From JAAYCU01 sp964642815 (GTDB taxonomy: Bacteria > Planctomycetota > Phycisphaerae > UBA1845 > PWPN01), in contig CAZXSA010000111.1 of the NCBI GenBank assembly GCA_964642815.1, positions 1-15,888 on the forward strand: a stretch of 15,888 nt of DNA, given 5' to 3'. A program made the position numbers and the translations under genes. The notes below the pieces were generated by a model that did no database searches, was not told where the DNA came from, and saw nothing but the letters and a program-made list of their open reading frames with translations. Shown here one piece after another: positions 10,401 to 15,783 of the stretch. Each line of letters begins with the position of its first letter. Within the stretch, counting starts at the first letter, position 1.

Positions 10401-12996
10401 CGGACTGGGGCATCGGCCCGTAACGATTCGGACTGCGCAAATCGAAGGCCTCGCGCACGATATTGGCCACGGTCGTGACATCCGCGTGCTTGAGACGGTA
10501 AATTCGGTTGGTCCGTTCCACCAGACTGGTTTCGTCGATCTGCTTGATAAATCGCTCGATGTCCGGCCACATCGGCTCCTCGCAGATCACGATGAACTTT
10601 TTCGTGTCCTGGATCGGCAGGAACTGCGGCAACTGTGATCCGCTACTCATCGGAGGGGAATAACTACGTCGCCCGTAATAGCGCGGGCTGCTCATGCCCT
10701 GGGCGCTCCCACCGAAACGGGTGGTGAGCATTTCGATCACTCCCTCCGGCGCGGCGTTCACCAGTTCCACCACCCGCTCGATCGCGTTCTGCAACTTGGG
10801 TTTGTCCAGTTGTTCGATCAGGGTCTTGGCCTGCTGGATATCCTCGCTGCCGCCCTTGAGGATCACCACCTTGTTATCATTGAAATTCTCGAACGCGTTA
10901 AAGGGCTCGACCCCGGTCCGAGTCGTCCGGCCGGTCCGCGCGGATATCACCGAATTGAGAATCATGACCATACTGCCGGCCTCCGCGTGCTGAAGCCGGT
11001 GAATCTGGTACGGCGGCTCGCCCTGAGGCACGTCGAGCATCGCCAGATACTTTTTGATCAGGCTCATGTCCGCCGCCCCGGCCTTGACCAGGATCGCGCT
11101 CATACTGGGTACGGGCAACATGACCGCCTTGGTCGAGGCCGTCCGCGTCCGCACGGTCGGCATGGGCTGCGGCGGTTGCGGCGGCTGGCCGGGGGCGGGC
11201 TTGGGCTGTTGAACGGGGACGTTCCGCCATTCCAGCCGCCCGATTAACTGGGTGATGATCTCCACCAGTTCATGCGGATCGCGGTGCTTGACCGAGAGAA
11301 ACTCGGCCAGGTTTTCCTCCGGCGGCAAGTCGATGAACTCCGTCAGATAACGCTTGACCTCATCATGTTTGGCCGCCGTGGCCTTGATCACCAGGCGATC
11401 GTTCCGATCGTCGGGATGGATATCCACGATGTCCGTGGCCGATTCGCCCGTGCTCACCATCGCCGGTGCCGCGGGGGCCGCCGCCGAGCCTCTGCGCGAC
11501 CGCGATCGCGGCGTCGGAGTCGGCGCCGGGGTCGGCGCCGCGGGCATCTCGATACCCGGCGTGGTCAACATCGCCTGCAGCATGACCGCCGCATCCTGGG
11601 CTTCCACGTACTTCAACGGGTAAATCCGATAGAGACGATACCGATCCGGAGTGACATCGAATCGCTCGATATAGTCCAACTGCTGCTCGATGAAATGCAC
11701 GAAACCGATCAGATTAATCCAATTGGTTCCCGGCACCACGTTGGCCCGGGCCGCGTTGAGCGGCACGATATCCGTCACCATCTGGGCCAGGGTTTCCGGC
11801 GAGGCCTCCCCCGGCACGACGATCATCGAAACCAATTCCCATGCGGGCAGGTTGGCTTTCCGATAGGCCTCCAGAGAATCGTAACGCCGATCGGGAGAAA
11901 TGTACCGATACCAATCGGAAACCCCCCGGATCACCAGATAATCGTTCTGCTTGAGCAGCCAGTACTGCCGCTCGAAAAACAACATGTTCACGGTCAGCAG
12001 AAATTGATCGAAATTCATCAACTCGTTGCTTTGGAAGGTAATCGCCGGCACCCCGGGCGGCTTCATGCTGTCGGCCAGCAGGTCCAACCCGAAGATGCTC
12101 AGCCCGGTCATTTCCTCGATATCCTGACAAACTTTATCGCACGGTGTTTTGTTCCAATTGATGATGTAAGGCCGCTCACCCGGTGGCACTTGCCAGTATT
12201 TGCCGAGTTCCTTCATGTCCAGCCGCGGACGACCCGTACGGGTGTCGGGCACGACCGGCTGCCCCGGTTCCGAGGAGGTGGACTTTCCCGGCGGAGAAGA
12301 TGCTCCCTCGGGCTGGGAGGCCGGTTTCGATGTGGACCCGTCGGCTTTTTTTCGCTCGGCGGAACGCTTGGCTTCTTCCGCCAGACGATTCAATTCCTCG
12401 TCGGATACCTCCTGCAACTGCTCCGCCGGCATCGGAATATCCAGCGGCTCACCGATATTGACCTCCGTGCGGGTCGGCGGTTCGGCTGGCGGCGGTTCAA
12501 CCGGCGCCGGCGGCTCCGGTACCGGTTCAGCGGCGGCCGGAACTTCATCGGCCGGTGGTGCAGGCGTAAGTTGCTGTGGACGATTCCGGCCTCCAGCACG
12601 GAGTGATCGAGGCGGTCGGTTGTAGCCCGGTCGACGGGTAGGCTGCTCTTCCGGCGAGGCATTGCCGTTCTCGTCCACTTGCGGGGCGGCGGGCACGTCG
12701 GCCACCGGAACCTCGGGCTGTGGCTCCGCGGGCAACTCGGGCGGCAGCTCGGCACCATTTTGCTGCATAGCAGCTTCCTGTGCGTGGGCCTCTTGGATTA
12801 TCCGCTCCGCCTCGCGTCTGGCGGCCTCGATTTCTTCAGGGGTCATCTGAACCGGCTCGCCCGTTGCATTGGCGTTATTCTCCTCTTGCGCCCGGCCTAT
12901 CTGCGCGAAAGCAAGGGCCACAACCGGTATCGCCGCCAGCAACCAAAACCAAACCGCTCCACCAGATCGTCCATGACTCATTCGCTCGCTCGACAT
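4405..12996 (-). CDS. Giant exported protein with N0-like domain and about 27 secretin-N modules, no secretin core
   Basis: The protein has 2863 residues. A Sec signal peptide covers 1-36 (hydrophobic core 14-31, probable cleavage after Gly-Arg-Ala). Residues 37-265 are a Pro/Glu/Ala-rich disordered stalk. Residues 276-358 resemble the N0/STN domain of secretins, with a Cys-x3-Cys pair at 286 and 290. From about 383 to 2840 I count about 27 consecutive secretin-N (NolW/N1-type) modules. Each opens with a strand like Val-Phe-Gln-Leu-Lys-Tyr-Ala-Asn-Pro and closes with a strand like Asn-Ser-Leu-Val-Val-Ser-Ala plus a helix ending in Leu-Asp. Ordinary secretins have three or four N domains followed by a beta-barrel; here there is no barrel, and the protein ends in a Gly/Thr/Arg-rich tail. 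Start 12996 is chosen over 13014 because of GGAGGT. By fold and neighbours it should be periplasmic, linking the PilOP-like protein to the secretin; that role is inferred. Confidence 0.88.
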   Translation of the reverse strand: MSSERMSHGRSGGAVWFWLLAAIPVVALAFAQIGRAQEENNANATGEPVQMTPEEIEAARREAERIIQEAHAQEAAMQQNGAELPPELPAEPQPEVPVADVPAAPQVDENGNASPEEQPTRRPGYNRPPRSLRAGGRNRPQQLTPAPPADEVPAAAEPVPEPPAPVEPPPAEPPTRTEVNIGEPLDIPMPAEQLQEVSDEELNRLAEEAKRSAERKKADGSTSKPASQPEGASSPPGKSTSSEPGQPVVPDTRTGRPRLDMKELGKYWQVPPGERPYIINWNKTPCDKVCQDIEEMTGLSIFGLDLLADSMKPPGVPAITFQSNELMNFDQFLLTVNMLFFERQYWLLKQNDYLVIRGVSDWYRYISPDRRYDSLEAYRKANLPAWELVSMIVVPGEASPETLAQMVTDIVPLNAARANVVPGTNWINLIGFVHFIEQQLDYIERFDVTPDRYRLYRIYPLKYVEAQDAAVMLQAMLTTPGIEMPAAPTPAPTPTPRSRSRRGSAAAPAAPAMVSTGESATDIVDIHPDDRNDRLVIKATAAKHDEVKRYLTEFIDLPPEENLAEFLSVKHRDPHELVEIITQLIGRLEWRNVPVQQPKPAPGQPPQPPQPMPTVRTRTASTKAVMLPVPSMSAILVKAGAADMSLIKKYLAMLDVPQGEPPYQIHRLQHAEAGSMVMILNSVISARTGRTTRTGVEPFNAFENFNDNKVVILKGGSEDIQQAKTLIEQLDKPKLQNAIERVVELVNAAPEGVIEMLTTRFGGSAQGMSSPRYYGRRSYSPPMSSGSQLPQFLPIQDTKKFIVICEEPMWPDIERFIKQIDETSLVERTNRIYRLKHADVTTVANIVREAFDLRSPNRYGPMPQSGGAMIQYAPEQDMLIVSATDAEHENIAKLITELDQPGPQGAREMREIRLAAADVTYVRDKALEIFGQGSGGSRRQRYSYGAPDTSPQIVAEPVSNRLLVTANDEDFKKIEDLAKQLDQDYQANKFERKMFRLNYANASMIQGAIESMFTQGGGRRSYGYGYGSSSEPGAIKISAIADSLMVYAPADKMTEIEKVIAQLDSSPTQDNEMRTYKIEGADSYAAGNLASTLQRMYGQGPGGGSSSAIQFYSVPGSSLLMVSAPAERMEEVDKRVSELLKAQQSVDLSFVIQNFDVRNARPQDLADMITPVLESKYRELQSSSGRGYYYYGSGPQVMAHRNADKIMVSAPAQMMELVDTLVKEFDQPSQPATMRFVNLETAKAEDVVPAVQQMIAGQEASGGYSSYRFRRSYSPYSSYASSSGTTDDTLQVTQVGKSNTIVLRGPEEKVFAAEKFIKELDDQAEPEGPVIKVLEIKYADVYEVVDMIETMMGVAPAGYGLTRRPTGAGEVVIKSDYYSNRIFVSAPREKMPMIEQIVEMREALARAATEDVEAKTGEGVLVSRDKYGDMRSFDIPEKNKDGKTIDLQQLGKTLDEQLVDYYGYSAAPWVKSFPYASQLIITGKPEQFKMVNDLLKKMIDNPPKSPIVMRTFRVKGVAPERVVTELQAAAPASLQDKINVERVPGRYQSEDPMNLIEEIRYTDPIIKQASKEEGTPFVPPNTSRALMDSLAVVSWAQGARISVAGGTATQPASTATQPATAVPSVVEVKKSEPVASVPRNTPPQQPSQEQLAANAVRQAAVDAYTSSRTEIRYDPDSDMIYVVGPASQLEEIEDLMDDIIKQYEKAEEEIGTEIRVIKVRYLDVTVAASILEEMFNDKQAAAAAQQAAPRGRQQQPPTKQPTKPGAEGEGETTIRDRMNREQEEEAAAKAAAKAAAAGQRIRVVPDPRMRTLIIRAATQDFPLIAELLLKIDRPGGPERNIKTFRLRKLDAQEVEKSLKVILGIDQRDRLQMMPRMGGAGGGNMFQQAAMIEMLQQQMLEMASDTGEDGAKINPAKDISITSEVRTNSILVSAPDEGIALVEKLINELEDMVEDKTRPRQIPLKFASATSVAKTLKDMFVTDKTMERQVNITGDDSSNMLFVTASDALFKDISEVIEVLDRQGSQMTEVITLQYAMATDVETSLKTMAAQLLGKTGLSQEAFAFTADPRTNSLVVVGSPKALLVVKTVLAKIDIPGSDTSTPTTVMISLTRSRATDVANSINAIYRAQRPSGGVPPPSAVAEPNSNVVYIYGTKRQIEEIKASIITPLEEFKPAADLELADYQIPIKHANVDDVANTLMQYFAKRSASLISSGITGETPADKVIAIQPDAASRQLFVKCNAKNRTLIDELLKTMDIEGITQAVRQVKIFPLSYTHPQYVATAIQTVFPQRANMSESERIQVAGEWNTMTLIVSANEENMKKIEELVTKLDSAETAKGQEKETKVFQLKYANPAYVSQAITNTFYSVRTTPPAEQVMVTADYQNMMVIVNANEKNMAKVEQLIAQMDSEEVAKGAERDTKVFQLKYANPAYVHQAIVSKFTTPGRTDPPSEQVAVAPDYQNMAIVITANTKNMTKVEELIAEMDKEPAVGSNQKVIKLQYAQADELARALTQVAYGMSLRNRQGAMPIVITADASSNSLVVSAAASDMKAIESMVVELDKPATDTLQEIRIIPLEVMDVADAQKFLTDYLRKPGVAGSRAGAELIGNVKISISQTMNSLMVSGATAELDRIEQIVRDMDKQDIAGSSTPRTIKLTNASASQVATSLTRIFTEPAQKDRRSQQNPEMVPTIIPDESTNSLVIRARPNDFKMIEEMAQQLDTKPDGPAGVRVVRVARGVDVSGLARELETTINRGETLKAQQNPGYKAAQIAIGVNERVPALIIGGAPELFETVEQLIEQFQTMRGVQESPPKAMVVPLRNSNMSARDMQQILQSIIDQQQGTSTTTGGTGAYRGRTTGGTRGRTR
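5540..6215 (-). repeat. Three near-identical tandem secretin-N modules (about 228-base period)
   Basis: Modules 21-23 of the giant gene repeat with a period of 228-231 bases (76-77 codons). The phrase KVFQLKYANPAYV occurs in modules 22 and 23, and 21 has a diverged form. The DNA is also similar: gccgggttggcgta starts at 5711 and again at 5939, and tccaccttgg at 5570 and 5801. The rest of the array is far more diverged, so these look like the youngest duplications. Confidence 0.85.
7606..7641 (-). repeat. Ala-Lys helix insert built on a 12-base tandem repeat
   Basis: The coding strand gives Ala3-Lys-Ala3-Lys-Ala6, followed by Gly. On the plus strand the unit cgccgccgcctt recurs at 7609, 7621 and 7633, the last copy with one change. 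The insert lies around residue 1790, within a long Gln/Pro/Glu/Ala-rich insertion in a divergent secretin-N module. The uniform codon use suggests expansion by replication slippage. Confidence 0.75.
8890..10715 (-). other. Tyr/Ser/Gly/Arg-rich loop inserts in modules 5-12
   Basis: Eight consecutive modules each carry a low-complexity loop at the same place, between the first helix and the later strand. Examples are Arg-Arg-Ser-Tyr-Gly-Tyr-Gly-Tyr-Gly-Ser near 9920, Gly-Arg-Gly-Tyr-Tyr-Tyr-Tyr-Gly-Ser near 9430, and Ser-Tyr-Ser-Pro-Tyr-Ser-Ser-Tyr near 9160. Neighbouring modules lack them. In secretin N domains this position is an exposed loop. Confidence 0.7.
12211..12888 (-). other. Pro/Glu/Ala-rich disordered stalk of the giant protein
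   Basis: This stretch encodes residues 37 to about 262 of the giant protein, between the signal peptide and the N0-like domain. It is rich in Pro, Glu, Ala and Gln, with repeated Glu-Pro-Pro and Pro-Ala-Glu-Pro phrases near 155-175. A charged, probably helical patch lies at 196-217, and there is a basic Arg/Asn/Gly patch near 121-140. It looks like a long flexible tether, and it contains no cysteine or membrane segment. Confidence 0.75.
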
Positions 12997-13005
12997 CGGT
13001 CCATG

Positions 13006-13011
13006 ACCTCC
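13006..13011 (-). promoter_or_regulatory. Ribosome binding site inside the longest reading frame of the giant protein
   Basis: On the minus strand this reads GGAGGT. It lies nine bases upstream of the ATG at 12996 and just after the first in-frame ATG at 13014, which itself has no clear Shine-Dalgarno sequence. It therefore supports 12996 as the true start, which removes six residues from the longest frame. Confidence 0.6.
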
Positions 13012-13106
13012 CATAACACCCGTCCAATATGCCCGGGCGATAAGCTCGATTGTCCCTTTTCGCTACATACTCCAATATCACGGCGGCCCCACCCCTCGGT
13101 CCTGGC

Positions 13107-14231
13107 TCACCCCGCCGCTCTGGTTATACCCTTCAGATACTCCTGTAGTTTCGTCAACTTATGATAAACCTCCGGCTGCGAATCCGCCGTCAACTCAAAA
13201 TTTTCTTTCAGGGGCGAACTGACCGGATGAAACAGCCATCGGCCGTCCTTCTGTTCCGTTACCGCCCCCTTCGGGTGTATAAAAATCAGCGTCCCGCCGT
13301 ACACCTCATCCCCGATCTCCGCCCGCTTGTCCTCCTGACCCTTGCCCGGGTTCTCCAGGACCACCTGTTCGTTCCCCGGCCAGATCAGGATGCGTCCGAC
13401 GACCATGTTTTCATCTTTGGGCCTCGGAGGAGGCGTGGGCTGTACGGGACGCGGCTGAGTTTCCTGCTTCTTCGTGTCGGGTGGCGGAGGAGGAGGGGGA
13501 GGTGGAGGCGGCGGTTCCCTGTACGGCTCAAATAGTTCCGGCCGAATACTTTTGCCGTAATCCCCCGCGTTAGCCAGTTCCAGCCGCTCCACGGGCTGCC
13601 GTTGTTCCTTTTGCAGCTCCGCGGTCACGATCTCGCTTTTGGGCACCCGCCGATTGGTCGGCAGGATCAGCGTTTCCAGCGAGACCTGCAGCTTCATCTT
13701 TTCAACACCTGGCTGTTCCTGTCTGGAACCGGAACGGCCGCGGGTTCGGGAACTGGAACCGGAACCCACGTCTAAAAGAGCCAGACTCAGTTCCCGACAG
13801 CGTACCAGATAGGGCTGGCGATGGATGTCGAACAAAAACGTACGTACGTCGTTCAACGAACCTTCCGCGTCGACCTTGCTTTCCAATACCCGCACGCCGG
13901 TTTTGCCATATCCGCGAACCGGCATGATTCGCACCGTGGCCCCGGACAAACCGGACTTGGCCGCCAGTTCATGTAACTCGTCGCGCAGCCGGGTGGTCGC
14001 TTCGTTGGTATCCACGGACAGGGTCTGGCGTCCGACCGCCTTCCATTCTTTTTCCCCCTCATCCGCTTGCTCTCGTTCTCTTTCAACCTTCTTCAGGTTG
14101 TTTTTCTGGGTAACGATGGCGGCATCCAGCTTCTCCAGCTTACTCTGATAAGAGCCATACCCCCACCATAGCCCCATTATCGCCCCCAGAGCCACCACGA
14201 CGATCATCAACTTTTTTTCTTGCGGATTCAT
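13107..14231 (-). CDS. PilO-PilP-like fusion, inner-membrane alignment protein
   Basis: The 374-residue protein has a short cytoplasmic tail (Met-Asn-Pro-Gln-Glu-Lys-Lys), one membrane helix at 8-26, and a coiled coil at about 30-62. A PilO/GspM-like alpha-beta domain runs from about 75 to 192 and is broken by a Ser/Arg/Gly-rich loop at 156-172. After the Arg-Pro-Glu-Leu-Phe-Glu-Pro-Tyr-Arg stretch (230-238) come twelve consecutive prolines (240-251) and a Pro/Gln linker to about 275. Residues 275-350 form a small beta-rich domain resembling PilP or the homology region of GspC, with Val-Gly-Arg-Ile-Leu-Ile, then Glu-Ile-Gly-Asp-Glu-Val-Tyr-Gly-Gly. In T4P, PilO pairs with PilN, and PilP reaches the secretin N domains; both roles seem joined here. 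PilP is normally a lipoprotein, so fusion to a membrane anchor would replace its lipid. The ribosome binding site is weak. The PilO-like fold is assigned from topology and context rather than strong motifs. Confidence 0.75.
   Translation of the reverse strand: MNPQEKKLMIVVVALGAIMGLWWGYGSYQSKLEKLDAAIVTQKNNLKKVEREREQADEGEKEWKAVGRQTLSVDTNEATTRLRDELHELAAKSGLSGATVRIMPVRGYGKTGVRVLESKVDAEGSLNDVRTFLFDIHRQPYLVRCRELSLALLDVGSGSSSRTRGRSGSRQEQPGVEKMKLQVSLETLILPTNRRVPKSEIVTAELQKEQRQPVERLELANAGDYGKSIRPELFEPYREPPPPPPPPPPPPDTKKQETQPRPVQPTPPPRPKDENMVVGRILIWPGNEQVVLENPGKGQEDKRAEIGDEVYGGTLIFIHPKGAVTEQKDGRWLFHPVSSPLKENFELTADSQPEVYHKLTKLQEYLKGITRAAG
13479..13514 (-). repeat. Polyproline tract of twelve codons
   Basis: Twelve consecutive proline codons separate the PilO-like and PilP-like domains. 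All four proline codons are used, so the tract is conserved as protein rather than produced by slippage of one triplet. A polyproline run usually forms a stiff extended rod and normally needs elongation factor P for efficient translation; both points are general knowledge. Confidence 0.9.
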
Positions 14232-14242
14232 AATCCCGCCTG

Positions 14243-14290
14243 TTATTTCACGTAAACCAATCCCTGCCCGCTAACGAAAATGCCCTTCAT
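14243..14290 (-). CDS. 15-codon micro-ORF between the platform genes
   Basis: Its ATG overlaps the TGA of the PilM/PilN-like gene as ATGA, the classic arrangement for stop-restart coupling. It encodes MKGIFVSGQGLVYVK, then TAA, and leaves eleven bases before the ATG of the PilO/PilP-like gene. There is no membrane segment or known motif. It may be a real micropeptide, or it may only carry terminating ribosomes across the 55-base gap to the next gene, whose own ribosome binding site (GGCGGGATT before ATG) is weak. Fifteen open codons can arise by chance, so the evidence rests on the ATGA overlap and position. Confidence 0.3.
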   Translation of the reverse strand: MKGIFVSGQGLVYVK

Positions 14291-15783
14291 CTTCCGCCGG
14301 TCGAGGCCAGGGATCGAATGGTCAAATTAATCTTGTCCTTTATGGGATACTTGGGATCCCGGGGATTAGGCTCGGTGTTCCCCACGACGGCGTTAAAAAC
14401 CGCTTGGCCGTTTTCGTCCTTGATCTCCTTGATTGCGTCAACCAGATTCGTACTGACCAGTTTGTTCGTGGCCACCAGTTCGATGGTGATCTGGCCGCGT
14501 TCATTTCCGTCAACCTTGGTTATATATAAGTTCTTGTTGCTGTCCTTGGGAAACACGTCGCCCAGCCGCTTGAGCTGGTCGATCCAGGCCACGCTGCGTT
14601 CCTGCCAGGCCCGCGCGTCGGCCAGTTGCTCCATCAGCTCCTCGCGTTCCTTTTTATCCTGGTTCAGCCTGGCGATTTCCGCCTTGATCTCCTCGATCTT
14701 TTGATGGCGCGTTCGGAACGGCTGATAAGCCAACACCCCAAGCATAATCAGGCACACGGCCACAGCCGCGGCGATCATCGGCCGCTTCTTGGCCTTGGCC
14801 CGCTGCTCGGCCTCCGGCTCCTTGGGATGCAGAAAGTCGAACCGCTGGGCATATTCGCCGGTGTTGCCCAAGGCCAGGCCAACCGTCGCGCAAAAAGGCG
14901 TCGGGGCGACGCGCTCGGTCCAGCGCAGGTTGTCCGGCAGATCGAAGACCGCCGCGGGTGAACTAAAACGTTCCCGAAAAGCGGCGGCCAGCTCATCATC
15001 CACTCCGCCCGTACCGGTCAGCACGATGTTTCCGATCGTCCATCCCGGATCCATGGCCCGGTATGCCTGGATGGTCCGACTCACTTCGACCAGCAGCGTT
15101 TCCATCACCTGCCGCCGGTCCTCCTGCCCCAGTCCTTTCAATCCCTCGGGCGGCATCGGCGCTGACGCCGCCCTTGAAAACACCAGCCGGCCGTCGCGGA
15201 TCACGTCGATCTCGGTCATCGTCGTTCCGACGTCGACCAATAGCAACTGTCCCGCGACCGCCCGCCCGCCGGTCACCGCGGTCAGGTTCGCATAGGGACG
15301 CAGACCAATCCGCTCCAGGGTCAGCCCGGCCGCCCGCAGCACCTGCCGATAATGATCCACCACTTCATTGCGGACCGCCGCCACCCAGACATCAACGGTG
15401 TTGCTTTCGTCCTGGCGCGAGACCGCGAAATCGATCACCGCCTGGTCCTTGGAGAAGGGCAACTCCTTGCCTATCTGGATATGAACCATGGCCGCCAGTT
15501 CATCCATTGAACCGCGCGGTAGCGACAGCAGATTAAGCAGAACGTCCTGGCGGGGTACGCTCACCATCGCCCGACGAGCCCGGATACGATGTTCGCCGAG
15601 GGTGCGGCGGATGAATTCGCCCATCGCCGCCGGATTTCGCGCCGCCCAATCCTGCCCCAGCGGAACGTGGACCGCCCGCAATACCCGCGAGCTATTCCGC
15701 CCTAGATTAATCTCCAGCATGCGCAGGGAGCGTTCGCCCCAGTCCAGGCATAGCATGCGTCGATCTTTAACCACCCACTTCAA
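14287..15783 (-). CDS. pilM: PilM-PilN fusion (GspL-like) inner-membrane platform protein
   Basis: The 498-residue protein joins two machine parts that are separate in classical type IV pili. Residues 11-318 are an actin-fold, PilM-like domain. The first phosphate motif is at 12-25 (Cys-Leu-Asp-Trp-Gly-Glu-Arg-Ser-Leu-Arg), the second at 180-205 with Val-Asp-Val-Gly-Thr-Thr, and an adenosine-type motif at 252-260 with Leu-Thr-Gly-Thr-Gly-Gly. Phe-Asp-Phe-Leu-His-Pro at 315-320 sits where PilN carries its PilM-binding Asn-Leu-Leu-Pro motif. A single membrane helix spans about 336-353, a charged coiled coil 356-392, and the rest is a periplasmic PilN-like domain. PilM normally forms a cytoplasmic ring that binds PilN; here the partners are covalently joined, as in GspL. 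The start is taken as TTG at 15783 because AGGAGG lies seven bases upstream; GTG at 15789 is the longer alternative. Whether the system is T4P or T2SS cannot be settled here. Confidence 0.87.
   Translation of the reverse strand: MKWVVKDRRMLCLDWGERSLRMLEINLGRNSSRVLRAVHVPLGQDWAARNPAAMGEFIRRTLGEHRIRARRAMVSVPRQDVLLNLLSLPRGSMDELAAMVHIQIGKELPFSKDQAVIDFAVSRQDESNTVDVWVAAVRNEVVDHYRQVLRAAGLTLERIGLRPYANLTAVTGGRAVAGQLLLVDVGTTMTEIDVIRDGRLVFSRAASAPMPPEGLKGLGQEDRRQVMETLLVEVSRTIQAYRAMDPGWTIGNIVLTGTGGVDDELAAAFRERFSSPAAVFDLPDNLRWTERVAPTPFCATVGLALGNTGEYAQRFDFLHPKEPEAEQRAKAKKRPMIAAAVAVCLIMLGVLAYQPFRTRHQKIEEIKAEIARLNQDKKEREELMEQLADARAWQERSVAWIDQLKRLGDVFPKDSNKNLYITKVDGNERGQITIELVATNKLVSTNLVDAIKEIKDENGQAVFNAVVGNTEPNPRDPKYPIKDKINLTIRSLASTGGR

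Larger units (their letters stand above)
4476..11850 (-). repeat. Tandem array of about 27 secretin-N modules within the giant gene
   Basis: The array runs at about 76-130 residues per module, the longer ones carrying loop inserts. Good boundary marks are the closing helices that end in Leu-Asp, Ile-Asp or Met-Asp. Modules 21-23 are the most alike. Modules 5-12 carry Tyr/Ser/Gly/Arg-rich loops. Modules 13-15 are the most divergent, with long inserts. The final unit after about residue 2800 keeps only its first strand and helix. The count was made by eye and could differ by one or two. Confidence 0.8.
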
